64,000 nt of DNA. Origin: Thelonectria olida. Lineage: Eukaryota; Ascomycota; Sordariomycetes; Hypocreales; Nectriaceae. The stretch is from assembly GCA_020736575.1 (NCBI GenBank), contig JAGPYM010000004.1, positions 868,001-932,000 of the forward strand, in the 5' to 3' direction. Below, one piece after another: positions 44,954 to 57,403 of this stretch (position 1 is its first letter; each line of letters begins with the position of its first letter). The translations under genes were made by a program, and so were the position numbers. The notes under the pieces were generated by a model. The model was not told where the DNA came from and searched no databases. It was given only the letters and a program-made list of their open reading frames with translations.

Positions 44954-47241
44954 TCACGCAACAAACTTCCCACCACACCCCCCGCAAGCTTCGCCAGACG
45001 ATTCCACCTTCGTCCCAGGTCCATGGTGCTCCTCGGCAACCTTCTCCAGCTCCGATACCTTGAGACACCGTAGCTCGCACACTGCGCAGATGCGAGATAT
45101 GTCGGGTCCCATAATGGCCAGCCCAGTAGACGCACACCGAGCTGCTGCATGTTAGCAAAGGCAATTTATACTCATCCACCGGTTCAACCACGACTCACCA
45201 AACGTATGCCCATTCGTGCACTTCACGTCGTTGCCTTCCGGTTGCAGCTCTGCATCGCAGAAGACGCAACGCTGCCGGGCCGCCACGTCTTTGAACTGCT
45301 CTCGCAATGGTGATTTGACTTCATCCACGCCCGCACTTGCCGTCCTGGACACCTCTGGCCCACCCCCGTACATCCACTCCCACAGCTGACCCTCTGTCGT
45401 CAAGCCTGCTGTCGATGGCTTGTCCAGCGTTTTGTCACCTTCTCCTCGATCCCGCCACCCGAACATCAACTTCGAGACTGCTCTGCGTTCGGGGTGCTGA
45501 GTATTGAACTGAGACACAAGAACGGCCGTTGATCCGCCCCCTGGAGACGCTGCGATGCCCCAGATGCGGAATCGTGAGTGATGAACCCGAACTTTGGCAT
45601 CGTCGCCGTCCTCCGCCATCTCTTCGTCAGATTCGTCCGTGTCTGAATCGAGCCCTTCGAGGGCAGACGCACGAGGGACCAGCCGAGTTGTGAGCTTTCT
45701 AACTATGCCTGCCCATTGAGGAGCAGGGGTTCCTGTATCTGGCAGATTGGTCTGGTACCAGTCCTGGTTACTCCCTGTTGCTGATAGTCTAACGAGCGAA
45801 TAGTGTGGACCTCCGTCCGTCGTAGAACGGTCATGTGGATGCATCATGAGGCCTGAGTAAGGAGGTCAGCATCAGACAAGTCCAAATGAAACAAGGGTCT
45901 ATTACCTGAGATTGGATTTGTTGACGTGCTTTCTTCTTCTTTCGAGTACGTAGTTCCGCACTCCCAAGTATAGTGTGGCTCCGCAGTTGTCTGAAGGTCA
46001 TCGAACAGCGAAACCTGGAAGGGCTTTACGTCAAAGGGAGTACCTATCACGCCTCTGGCCACGGGCTTATCCTCTTCCATGTAAATCTGTATCAAGTTAG
46101 CTCCGCGCTTCAGAAGGTTCCAAGAAACCAGCTCACGGTATTCTCCCACTCAATGAAGGCATCAGTGGACAGAAAAGTGCAGATTGCCGTCATGTCCTTC
46201 TCTTCAACTTCAATACCAGGAAGCTGACCCTTGACCCAATCGCCCTTGATCGTAATTCGACGGAACCCAACGTAATTCTTTGCCAAATAGGCCAGTAGGG
46301 CTGTTCTCTTGCCCTCACTGACGAACCAAGGACTCCATTTCAACGAGAAAGCACTGCCATGTGGGACAAAATCAGGGTCAGTGGTGTCCGTGGCCTACAT
46401 CAAGTTAGACATCTGATCGGTACCTCGCTCGCTCAAAGAGTGTACTCACATCCTCTTTTGTATGCAACCCACGTCCGTCAAATCGAGAAATTTCTTGAAT
46501 GTCCCACACTGCCTCTTCAACTGTTGAATCCGAGGGTTTTGGTTGGGAGTACAGCTGGATGCCCATAATGGCAATCTCCTCCGCGTCGTTGCAGTAGGCA
46601 AGAAGCGCCCTGCCACTTGATATCTCCTTGGACCAAGAGAATGCTTGAATGCGCTCGTTCATGTTCCGGTATCCATCTTCGACGCTCGAGTCTGGTATCG
46701 GCAGCTGTGCACCCAAACCCCACAACGTCTTCCACGCCTTGAAACCACGAGTGCGCATCCCTGTAATCACAGTAGACTGCCTGTCAATGTGTTCCCCTAT
46801 GGCGATGATGGCACCGGTCGAAGACAGTGTTGTCAGTATGGGCCTGAGATTGCATCCAAGCCCGTTGGGTGACCACTCCAGCCTGATAACCTGGCAAACA
46901 GACGCCCCGGAGCTGGTGACGAGCCCACTTCCCACGCCAGTAAACCAGTTCTCCTCGGTAGTGCGTGGACTCGTCACCGTGAGGCCTTTGAAGGCACAAA
47001 GCTGCGCGTTGAGCATGGGGTCGGGTTTGATCAGCCCCATGGCACGAAACGACAGGGAGAACTGCTGCAGTTCCTCATCGCTTGCCTCATCACGGTCGCT
47101 GGCCTTGGGGTATTCTGGCAAGAATATGTAGATTGTGTCGTCTGTGGCGACGGCCAGTTCTGCGTCGCAGGACCATGCCAGAGCGTGAGGTGTAAGTGGC
47201 CGCGACTTGAGATGAATCGTCTTGAGAGGACGCGTCTGCAT
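44954..47241 (-). CDS. TFIIIC delta-type subunit with zinc finger
   Basis: Subunit of RNA polymerase III factor TFIIIC, of the 90-kDa/delta type (human GTF3C4, yeast Tfc8 group), which helps recognise tRNA gene promoters. Five exons: 47241-46450, 46394-46137, 46086-45906, 45852-45199 and 45144-44954, totalling 691 residues in frame. The N-terminal part is a beta-propeller-like domain: LTPHALAWSCDAELAVATDDTI (the segments LTPHALAWS and AELAVATDDTI), then VIRLEWSPNGLG. The C-terminus is the family's zinc-binding domain: CVFCDAEL, KCTNGHTF (across the last intron), RCASTGLAI, CAVCELRC and finally CGGCGGKF. The last exon had to be joined through a GTGAGT donor; without it the frame would stop soon after GHTFG. 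Tandem upstream is GPI8, 860 bp away. Confidence 0.85.
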
Positions 47242-48103
47242 GCTCGAAGAGATTGAGTCAGCGGACCTTGCTAACCGAAAGAGGGGTACGGAATGATGAG
47301 AAAGTGGTAAAATAGATTGAAGAAGTATCTACCCTGGTCGTATCGAGAACGTTTGTTGTAGTTGTTCTCCTCTTGCTCTTCTTACCTTTAATTGGTCCAT
47401 TGTTGAAAAGTCGATTCGATTTGTTTTGTTCAACGTCTCAAAAAGGTCACAACCTCGATATATATTGGTTCATTATATTGGGACTGCAGTATCTGCGCAT
47501 GATCAACTGATAAGCCAGTTCATGTTTTAGTAACGAGAGAAGAAGAAAGCGATTGTGAAGTCAGTGAGCTAGGAATGCGACGATCTGAGAAACTGAATTT
47601 CTTACGGAGTAGGCTTGAAGTGTTGCTGACTAAGGCAAGTGTGGGAAACATCAACCAATCCGTCGATAAACAACATAATAAGATACCAGCACATGCGCTG
47701 TCATTGAATTAAACATTAGATGCATTGGACCTCTTGTTATCTTGTAAAACATCTACAGACGGTTATATCATCAGCAATCGCATACCAAAGTTAGCGACCC
47801 AAGCTCTATGAACACGGGTGAGTTCATTCAGTCCACGTTCCGGCGTGCTCTCATGATTCCATCTTGTCCAACCGAGTATCCTTGCAGCCTGGACAGAATA
47901 CTCAAGGCACCAAAGCCCATGCGACTGCATTGATCGGGTATCCCCTCTGTATCTGTCACCTGAACTTCCTGGTCCGGTTGCTGTAGATATCATGTACGTC
48001 TTCACCAGTCCCTTGGAACGCCAAACCATCTTGGGTATATGCTGGCGTCTTTATAGCAGCTCTCGTAGTCTAAAAAGAGCTCCGACCTCCAGTCTTAAAA
48101 TAT
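47242..48103. other. Intergenic region
   Basis: Between the TFIIIC start and the GPI8 stop, both minus strand. An 88-codon frame at 47763-48029 is noted but not called. Confidence 0.5.
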
Positions 48104-49341
48104 TCAACCGTCAACCATTGATGCAAGACCCCATATGAGAGCGCACAAGCATAGGAATGTAGCGCCGAGCGTCGAATTTATCCACCAACCCTCATCGCTA
48201 AGAGGCTTGGTCGTCTGGAACTTCTTCGGCTTCTTCACAGCTTCTGTCGCGGCACTGGGGGCTCCAGCGGGCATACTAGCTGGGCCCTTCTGACCCGTCT
48301 CCTCTTCGGCCTCCTTCTGCCGCAACAGAGCAATCTTTTTGCTCAGTGCCAGAAGGTCCTCCTCAAGAGTCAAATTCTGGGTACGGTCCACCTCAACGTT
48401 TTGGATGTTGCCGAAGAAGTCGGTGATGAGGCGGTTGCGAGCGGCGTCGGCGCCACCAGGGAAGAGATCGTAGCGGAAACCGGGGTTGGAATGGATCTTC
48501 TCGTAGTCGTAGCTATCGAATAGGTCGCCGACAGTCTTGCGGCTGTTCAAGTCCTTGACTTGCGTTTCGAGAAACTCGAGATTGTAGTACGTGTACCGAT
48601 CGATGACGGCCACACCGACGTCATTGTCGGCGTGATGCGAGTAGGACGACTGATCGAGCTCGGAAGAACCAGTGGCGATGATGTTGGGAGAGTAAAGCCG
48701 GCTGTACATGGTGTTGGCCTGGCAGGTATCGATCATGAACAAGATCTCATGGTATCTGGAAAAGGTTAGTGTCGTGGATAGATGCAATGGAAGGGAGTGT
48801 AGACTGACCTCTTCTTCTCCCACATTTGCTCAAAAGCATCAGCAAGATCCCATGCGCCGATCTCTTCCGCATCCTGAAACTTGAGAAATTCGTTTCCGCC
48901 GTGGCCAGTCATGTACACCAGAATATTGCTTCGGTCATCGGTAAGGAGGCGCTTGCTTCGTGGCATCTCGGCGCCAACGCGGTCGGTCAGCAATCGGATA
49001 AAGTTCTCGACAGTGACCTCATAGCCACGGTAGTCAACCTCGATATTGTCGCCGTACAGATCCACTGCTCGGTCAGAATTGCTGTAAACGGTGCCGGGGA
49101 AGGCGTTGCGCGGGTTGCAAGCCATGTCGTCAGGGAGCATTAGGATGATTTGGGAGTCGGGGATGCCGAGTCGCTTGACAGTACGGTACATGGAGAGGAC
49201 ATTGGCGAGATGGCGATAGTTGAACCAGAAGCGCGATGTGCAGACGAGGACGGCCCAGTTGCTTGTGTGCTCAGCGAGAGCGACGGTCGCGAACAGAGTT
49301 GCTGCCACGAAGGCATGAAATCGAAGGGCGGACAGATTCAT
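48104..49341 (-). CDS. gpi8: GPI transamidase catalytic subunit Gpi8
   Basis: Caspase-like cysteine protease of the ER GPI-transamidase complex, which cleaves the C-terminal signal of precursor proteins and attaches the GPI anchor. Exons 49341-48809 and 48755-48104 give 394 residues. A signal peptide ends near residue 23. [17 protein letters not shown] opens the C13 peptidase domain. The catalytic dyad is H147 in MTGHGG and C189 in [25 protein letters not shown] is a family block. The C-terminus has a single span ([18 protein letters not shown]) with a very short tail, as in yeast Gpi8. The length also fits (yeast 411). The donor GTCAGT of the one intron is less common but preserves the frame exactly at KKR-YHEI. 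Confidence 0.95.
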
Positions 49342-52300
49342 GGTTGGATGGACGGAACGAAGGGAGTGTTGACGAGATTGAGAAACTCAGTTTTTGCTGA
49401 GAACGAATGTTATAGCCCAGAAGCGACGGGCAACATGTCCTATTGCGACCGTTGGAGCGGAATGCTGATGTAAGTACCCGCGAGGGCTTACAAATGGACG
49501 TCACAGAGCACAGCTCAGCATTGCACAGCAACGCAGCGCGTATCACACGGAGTCACGGGATGAGATGGATACATTGCCATATTGGGAACGTTTTGAACCG
49601 GAGTCTCGGAGTTGCAGGCCCCGCGAACATCCCCTGGCACTAGGCCCGAGTGAGTGTGTGCACTAGCATTTTCCCGATTGGGCGGATTGGTTATCCGTTG
49701 TCAGGAAATAGGACCATGGTGAATTGGCCCGCTCGCGGGTTTTACACCAGAGAGGGTGAGTTGATACTTGTCTGAGCAGAGCTGCTCTAAAGAAGTCGAA
49801 AGATCCAAAACTGTTGAACATCGAGTAAATTGAATGACACGACGAGATTATATCGTATCAGGCGAGCCCAGACGCTGTCAAAGCCTCATTCGCCGATATT
49901 TTTGTTGGCCTGTTGGTCATTGCTCTTGGGCCTTGGAATCGTTCGACAACATCCAAGTCAGGTAGGGTATGCTGATGTGCGTTGGGGTTGCTCCATGCCC
50001 TGATCTTCCGAAATGGCTTTACAGGAGATGAGACCAGATACGCGTGGCGAGGTGCCATTTATTATACGTGCCGGAGAAATGACATTGTCAAAGAGACGAT
50101 ATGGGCCAAAGAGGCTGCATTTCATTGCAGCTTGATCATGGAGGCGGCTAAAAATTCCGGTTGCGGAAGATACAACGGAACACTGACAGAAACAGAGAGC
50201 CTCAGATGCAACTAAACTCATCGAATACTTGGTCGTTGATGGATCTCGGTCGAGTCTATTTGTGGAGGCATTGCGCACATAAAACGACGTGACCCCAGCT
50301 TTGTTGATTCCAAGATTAATAAGGTACAGTTCGGGCAGGGGGCCCGAGAATTGGCGTCGGCGGAGTTGAGAGCGAGAGCGAGGAAAAGCAAAGAGATCGA
50401 GTCGAGTCAAGCCGGACCTCGTCATGTTCTCATGAATGATCCATGGCCCATGGCACGGCCCATGTGCCTCGTCTGGCGAGAAACGAGAGGACGGACGATG
50501 ATCTGGCCGAGAGAAAGATGGGGACCCTGCAGGAAAGACTCCACTAGAAAGAACCTGGAAGCCTGCGGCATGACGGCAGTGAGAAGACGACGTCGGAGGA
50601 GGCCAGACTCACAGACTGTATCTTCAGCTCTAGAATGCTCTGATGTCGAGAGCTGAGAGCATGACTAGCAAGATGCCTGACAGTGGCTTTATCAATTATC
50701 TGATGCGCAGGCGGTGACTGAAGTCAGTCGCCATAACGGGGACAGGTTGGCAGGCCAGGCAGGCCATGACGAAGCGGAGGGGGTTGCATGGGGCGGCAAT
50801 GCCAGCGGCGCGAGTTCAGTGATGAGTGATCATTGCCTTTGCCGTTCTGGCTCGGTTGTTCGGGTTTCGTTGTCCTGGACAAGGCGGGAGCTCCGTGGCA
50901 TTTTTTGTGTGAGGCGTTTTGAGTGGCGGGGAAAGCGCTTGGAAGAATGATGAGAATCACATGAAAGAAGATGGAAAGAGCTCTAAAGCATCTGTGGATT
51001 GTCAGTTTCCACGAATCCACTCGCCGGGGCTGGCAGCTAGCGGCAGGGTTTCCAGTGGTTCAACCTGCCTAGTGCTGGCGCTGTAACCTGGCGGCACAGT
51101 TGCATCTGCATTCCCTTGGCCGGGCATTGTACCTTGTAGTGCAGGTTTGAGAGGCATTCACCGAAGACGAGAGACTTCGTAGACAGTCTGGGAACGGCCG
51201 CTGTAACCTGAATCGAATCAAGAAGTGGGCTTGCTCCGTAGCCTCCATCCAGCTGGCTGGGTCGAGAGCGTCCCGGTTGGTCGGATTTATTCTTCTCTTC
51301 TCTCTTCCACATTAGCACCGTAGCGTGGTGACGTACATGGGGGCTCGCCAGACCAGCAACGCAGGGCATCACGAGGGACCAAAGATTCATCCCATTGCAC
51401 CAGCTCATGTATGCCATTTTAGCCTGAGAAGAAGTGGTTGTTGTTGATGCGAGACTTTTTTAGAGGCACTTTTCTTTGCCCTTGGTAGCCGCCGATACGA
51501 AGGGGGAGAGCATTAGGCTTTGATGATTAACTTCTCTCCGCGTGAATTGAGGGATTCCTTCCCGTTTATGCCATTAACCTACGTATTTTCTCCATCATCG
51601 TCAGGTGTTTTCTCAGTTCTTCACCTTGACACCTTGCCTCGCTACCTGCCCAGACTTATACACACCCAAGCCAGCCAGGGCAGTCTTACTCCTACCCCGC
51701 CACGACGCCCCCTCCCCTACTAGATACATACCTACTTCACTTCTCGCCCTCTCATCACTCTCTGGCAAGCCATCTTTCAGCCCAGACCATCCTCATCTCT
51801 TTTGGTTCATCGCCTCCTGCCCCCCTCTCGAGACACGACACGGGACCAGGAGACCATTGACAAAAACCACCTCACTTCCCCTCCAACGACTTCTAGTTTT
51901 CTCCCAAACCTCTCCTCTTCAAATTCTCTTTCTACCTGACGACGTTTCGACCCCCAACCGAAAATAGAAAAGACGACCCACGCTATATTCACTGCCGCAG
52001 CGGTGCAAAGTATTGGCAGCACACGCCCTCGAAGCTCACTCCGCCTGAACGCACATCCCTGCTCGCCCGCCCTGTCTTACTGTCGCCTGGAATAGGCGTC
52101 GCTTTGCGCCGCGACAGCGAGGCCAGTGCAGGCGGCTTGCTTCCCGCCCGAAACAGCTTCGGCGTGATCCTGGAACCTCCCGAGTGAGGGAGCTTGTTCC
52201 CAAGTACACGCCCTCCCCTGGATTCAACCCTCGTCCACGTCGTTGTGCCCCTGGCTCCATCTCGAAATTCTTAAATCCTTCCTCTTTCTCGTCATCCTTT

Positions 52301-52358
52301 TTTTTTTTTGTTTCCAAACCTCAACTTTCACACTTGAAGCGCCGCATCTATTCTCATC
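49342..52358. other. 3-kb gene-free stretch, divergent promoters
   Basis: Between the divergently transcribed GPI8 and histidine-phosphatase genes. The right ~800 bases (51530-52358) are a CT-rich leader. No supported gene in between; frames up to about 155 codons near 49958-50425 have no domain. Confidence 0.5.
51530..52358 (+). promoter_or_regulatory. CT-rich leader of the phosphatase-like gene
   Basis: Long pyrimidine-rich plus-strand tract (CCTCCCCTAC, TCTCGCCCTCTC, a run of ten T near 52299) before the start at 52359. Probable core promoter and long 5' untranslated region. Confidence 0.45.
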
Positions 52359-54651
52359 ATGGGCGGCACGCCGGCCTATGTCTTCGTCGTCAGGTTCGTG
52401 GTGGATCCCCGTTTGCGCCCATGATGGCCCATGATGGCCCATGATGGCCCATGATGGTCCAGCCGTGCTGCTCATGCCATCGCATCGCATCGCTTCAAAT
52501 CGCTTCCGGCGACCCAAACATGGCTTAACTAACTTACTTCGTAGACACGGTAACCGCCTCGACGCTGCCGACAAACGATGGCATCTCTCCTCGCCTACCC
52601 CCTACGACCCTCCCCTAACGTACAACGGTTTCCTCCAGGCTCGCATGGTTGGTAATCAAATTGCCAGCATCCTCGAGCAAGCCAAGATCGACTCCGAAGC
52701 CAACGGCACCAAGAAACGAAAACGATTCAAGGTCGTCATCCACAGCTCCCCTTTCCTACGATGTGTTCAGACTTCCATCGGAATCAGCTCCGCTCTGGCC
52801 CAGACGTCTGCTGAATCGCCCAACCACCCTTCCGATGTTTGCGTCTCTGCGACCGGCTCAGCAAAAGAGTTCAAGCCAGTCATCTTGCGACTAGACTCAT
52901 TCCTCGGGGAATGGCTGTCCCCTGAATATTTTGAGCAGATCACTCCTCCTCCCGGGGCTGCTCTCATGGTCGGTAGCGCCAAGGCAGACCTTTTGCGACG
53001 CGTAGACTACAGCACCCTGACGAACCCGCCACCCATCTCTCACAGCCATACAAGTTCATCGGGCTCCTTGTGGAACGGATCGCCGAGCGCGAGCCCTTCT
53101 ATCCACGCCCAGCAAATGCCTTCCCCCCCTCCCTCGGAGAAGGATACCTGGAGCGTCGGCTCTGCGCCCGCCTCGTCCATGGCCGCTGCGCTCTCTGGAC
53201 AGCTCGGAGCACATGTTGATCAAGCGAAGGGCGACCAAAAGAAGGGATATGCTTTCCCCAAGCCACACTACGCCATTTCAAGCTCTGGCAAGATTCCAGA
53301 AGGCTTGACGGCACATGCCCGGGATCACTGTATGGTCGTGGACTACCAATGGGACTCGATGAGGAGTCCCCTTGACTTTGGCGATGGTGGCCAATTCGGC
53401 GAAGAATGGCACGCCATGCACAAGAGATTCCGCAAGGGCCTGAAGAAGCTGGTGCATTGGTATGCTACCACTGAGGCTCCCACCGAGACGGTAACCAAGG
53501 GGCTCTTCCACCACGATGAGCATGCTAACTCGGACGATGAAGACGTGGAGACGGTTGTCATTATGGTCTCACACGGCGCGGGTTGCAATGCCTTGATCGG
53601 CGCCATCACCCATCAGCCCGTCTTGATGGATGTGGGAATTGCCTCGATCACCATGGCAGTGCGAAAGCCTGACGTTACCTACCCTTCTCTTCTAGCCGCT
53701 TCTCGACTTCGAGATCCTGCTTCAGATCCTTATGTCTCACCTCATGAACTTTTTGATATCCGGCTGTCAGCAACTACTGACCATCTGCGATCAACAACGT
53801 CAACACCAGTCTCCACGCGCTCATCGACGAATGCAGACATGTTTCCTGCAGGCGCAGGTACTCGTGGTCGCGCTCCAAGCATTGGCAACGCCACGGGTGC
53901 CGTCATGGGATCGTTTGTCTACACGTCAGAACCTCTTTTGGCCAACGGCATAGCCAACGGTAGCCGTAGCACTTCTGCCAACGCCGTTATGGGATCATCT
54001 ATACGGCGGAATTCGGCTTCTCAACGGCCAACGCCGAAGGCGGCGGCATTTGGAACGGTTGCAACAACGGGTGCAACCGGACCGAGGAGCAATTCGCCTA
54101 GAGTCAGCAGCCCCTCTTTCGGTTTGTGGTCACCTGCGCCATCATCCCTCAGATTGGTGGATGATGGCGCCGGCGACGATATCGACGAGGAGGACGACGA
54201 CTTTGACTCCCTTTTGCCGAACTTTGATGGGTCTCGATTCAAGACTGGTCATCAAAAGAACAAGACAAAGAACGCCAGCATAGCTCCGGTACTGTCATCA
54301 AAGGAACCTAACGTACCATTTCAGGATTTTTCGATGGCTCAGTCAATCTCGCTGCCGATTTTGTCTATAGAATTACCTTCTCCCGCCCTACCGACCTTGG
54401 GCGGGTTTGCATATCCCTCGTTTGGGGGCGACTCAACACCTAAGAGCAAACCTAGAGGTCCAATCCTCTCCGCACCCATCCGGATCAGGACGAATGTCGA
54501 ATTTGAGAAGCCTGTTGAAGAAATCAACTTTGGCTCATTTGGAGATGGCCTAGGCGGGACTTGGGGTCTTCCCGTGCCTCCTGGTGAGGCTGAGCGGCTC
54601 CGGGACATGAGCCTTTCAAAGAGACGCTGGACGACTACTGAGCGTGCTTGA
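52359..54651 (+). CDS. Histidine phosphatase (PGAM-like) protein
   Basis: Member of the histidine phosphatase superfamily, 713 residues, much longer than a glycolytic mutase. Exon 1 (52359-52393) encodes MGGTPAYVFVV and two bases of Arg; exon 2 is 52545-54651. The join restores VVRHGNRLDAADKRWH, placing the phospho-accepting His at residue 13. HSSPFLRCVQTS and LDSFLGEWLSPEYF are the second and third superfamily blocks, and VSHGAGCNALIG holds the second catalytic His (residue 355). About 100 residues of Ser/Pro-rich sequence are inserted between blocks, and the C-terminal 300 residues are disordered-looking, with acidic GDDIDEEDDDF and Ser-Pro sites. Substrate unknown; related fungal proteins are only annotated by family. 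The intron contains a four-unit 10-bp repeat. Confidence 0.84.
52421..52460 (+). repeat. 10-bp minisatellite within an intron
   Basis: Four head-to-tail copies of ATGATGGCCC (the fourth ends GGTCC) inside the single intron of the histidine-phosphatase gene, between donor GTTCGT and branch-site-like CTAAC. Confidence 0.9.
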
Positions 54652-55499
54652 AACGTGAGAAAACACTACGAGACTCACGACATTGCAATCACGCTAGCTA
54701 GAGCGACGATCCAGGCGTCCCTTATGTGATGAAATACGGAATAGGACTGGAATACCCCTTTCTCTCACATCATCCTTTGCTGTTCTAGCGCGCGTTGCCT
54801 CCTGTTTAATCGGAATGACTTTAATTTCACGATGGACAGGTATATTCTCTCTACTCATTGTACCGGCGCAAAGGGGCAAGGACGAAAACATACCCCAGAA
54901 AAAGGCTGATTCAAGATGCGATTATTGGGGTCATTTGTTTACTCAGTCGGGGAAACGGCGGGGATACTGGTCTTTGGCGTCTACTTATTTGAACTCGTTT
55001 TCCCTGGGTTTGGGCCATGGGGCAAAGGGAACGAAATGATATCCTCCTGTACTTGAAATTTGGTATACCCTCTACATGAAGCGGGTGACTACGGGAACAA
55101 GGGGAAACTTGTGGAAAACGGAAATTGTCCCAGCATTGGTACAGATACGTGGTTTAATTTGACCGACCTAGGTAGTAGGCTGTCTATCTCTGCCCTGTGC
55201 TACTTCTCTCCTGGACTAAAATCATCTATGGGATATATATGTGGTAAAATCCGACCGTAATAAAAAGACAATGCACGCATCATTTATATCAAACATCTAT
55301 GGGTCATGTCATCCAGATATGATTTTGTATCACATGCCCCCAGCAACGAACGCCATACGTCATGAACCAGTTCGACTCCCAGCACAAACAGGCCGTCTCC
55401 AATTGAGGGCCCAGACTTTTCTCGCATCTCCGCCTTGTATGCTTCTTCAAGTATTGTATATGAATGTTGTTTTCGCCTTGGTGTCTAGTGAGAGTCTCT
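54652..55499. other. Convergent intergenic region
   Basis: 848 bases between the phosphatase-like and carnitine-carrier stops, holding both 3' regions. The right part is AT-richer. No gene recognised. Confidence 0.5.
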
Positions 55500-56561
55500 T
55501 CAACCAAGCATCTTGTTCATGGCTTGGTGCGCCAACTCGACACCAAGGAAGGTAGCGGCGTTGGCGGGTACAGCACGAGCAAGGGCAGGACCGAAGCCGG
55601 GGAAGAAGGCTCGGTAACCTCCCTTGCCGTAGAGGTCTCGAATGACACCGCCGAGGGTGACGTTTCCTTCGGCGGTTTGGAGACGAGACTTGACAGTGTC
55701 GACGGGGAAGACGGGAATCCACATGGCGACGCCGGCGGCGGCACCGGCGCATGTCACAGCAGTCAAGCTAAGCTGGCCGCTGGGCTTTCCGGTAGTGGGA
55801 TCGACAGGGGTGAGCTTGCGCTTGATGTACTCGTAGGCGGCGAAGTAGGCAGCGGAACCAGGACCATCACGGGCGAGGGTAGCAGCGCTGCCGCGGAAGA
55901 CGGAGCGGAAACCACCCTCCTTGTACAGCTGGCGCACGACGTCGAGGGCGCCGTTGTACTTGGGCTTCTCGCCGGGGGCGAGCTGCTTCTGACCCTGGAC
56001 CTGGAGGATGACCTTGATGCGCTCGAAGGGGGCGGTGATGGCGGTCATGGGAATGGCGGAGAGGAAACCGGCCGTCGAGATCTGGCCAATTGTGTAGCCC
56101 TCGGCGGGCACTTCAGACACGGAGCCGACAATTTGCTTGCCGAGATCGTAACCCCAGAACGAAACAGCGACTGCAGTGAACAAGGGTCAGTTTCAAATCT
56201 TGGGAAATGGCGAGAAACGAGGGTCAGACGTACACATGGGAGTAACACCAACCAGCGGTGCGCTCACACCGGCGTAGAGACCTCTCCTCAGGCCATCGCG
56301 AGCGATACTCTTGCGAACGACATCGACTGCGGAAGAATAGACGCCGCGTTCGGCGGTTTGCAGCCTAACCTTGACGAGATCGAAGGGGTGGCCGACGACG
56401 ACGGCGCAGATACCACCGAAGCCACCAGCGGCAAGCGCGCGAGCTTGCTGGGCGAGGCCAGATGATGCGCCGCTCTTTGCCTCGGGCTCTTGCTTTGGCG
56501 TCACGGCGGGGATGTTATCGACGACAGGGCCGATGACGTCGGGCGACTCGGCGGCAGACAT
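55500..56561 (-). CDS. acuH: Mitochondrial carnitine/acylcarnitine carrier
   Basis: Inner-membrane carrier that exchanges acylcarnitine or acetylcarnitine for carnitine, needed for growth on fatty acids and acetate (AcuH of Aspergillus, Crc1 of yeast). Exons 56561-56234 and 56170-55500, 332 residues. It has the tripartite carrier layout with three PX[DE]XX[KR] signatures: HPFDLVKVRLQT, APFERIKVILQV and FPVDTVKSRLQT. The GGFGGICAVVVGHPFDLVKVR and FAVSFWGYDLGK blocks favour the carnitine subgroup. The N-terminal ~40 residues (MSAAESPDVIG) are a polar extension. The intron uses GTACGT and joins at VTPM-FAVSFW. CCTCGG/CCGAGG motifs lie upstream. Confidence 0.9.
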
Positions 56562-56718
56562 TGTGACTGTTTGTGAGGGAGGGATGAGGTTTGGAGGAGA
56601 GAGAGGGGGAGAGAAGGGGAAGAGAGGAACAGCAAGATAATAAGAAGCCACCAAGTGGGGGAGAGAGAGCCTCGAGGAACGCGGAGAAGATGTGGGCGAG
56701 AGCGTGGGGTGGATTCGG

Positions 56719-57403
56719 CCGAGGGGAGGGGGAGGAATGGATATGGAGGCGAGCTCGGTAAACTTGGATAATAGAAGCAAGTTTTGGAAGAGAAGAGGAT
56801 CTAATCCTATCGTAGGGCCGTCTGTCGTCGTCTGCGCGAGGGTTCACTCGTTGAGAGAAGGGGGTGGAAAAAATGGTAAGAAAGGGAGGAGGATGAGCGC
56901 GTTTAAAGATCAAGCATGCACCCGCCGAAAGCAGCCAAGCCAACGTCAGATGAAATCTCGGATGGTACGTCACTAGGGACCTGCAAGTGCGACCTCCTTC
57001 AGGAGTGACCTCTTTCCCGTGCCTGGTTCGTACGACTTGAAAGGGAAGGGTACAGCAGCTTGGGAACCGGTTCTCTGGCTAGCAGATTAAACGCACACCC
57101 GAGACTTTAGAAGGTTTTGACAATAAGAGACGACAGAAAAAGGGGACGTGGAAGACGTCAACGGCAGCGCAAACACACCGGTACAATCAATATACATCCC
57201 CTACCTCCATCAGCAACATCCGAGAGAAGGAGGCGCTCCGGAGCACAACCTTGGGCCGGTACGTACCTCCGGGCCCCGGCCCGCCGCACAGTCGCTGCTT
57301 CCTTGTCTTGCCTCGGCTTCGGCTCGCGGGGAGGTGCCCACTTTTCACCACATCCCACCTCAACTCGTTCCCTCATCGTCACGAACGACCGACTTGACCG
57401 AGG
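56719..57403 (-). promoter_or_regulatory. Three CCTCGG/CCGAGG motifs
   Basis: CCGAGG at 56719-56724, CCTCGG at 57311-57316 and CCGAGG at 57398-57403, that is about 160, 750 and 840 bases before the carrier start. CCTCGG is the core bound by the fungal fatty-acid regulators FarA and FarB, which control beta-oxidation and acetyl-transport genes in Aspergillus. Binding here is inferred. Confidence 0.5.

Noticed and set aside
47763..48029. 88-codon minus-strand frame between TFIIIC and GPI8 genes
   Set aside because: No recognisable domain and no splice extension; could be a short 3' remnant, but not supportable.
55464..56465. 333-codon plus-strand frame
   Set aside because: Antisense shadow of the carnitine carrier; Gly/Glu/Asp-rich because of codon bias on the opposite strand.
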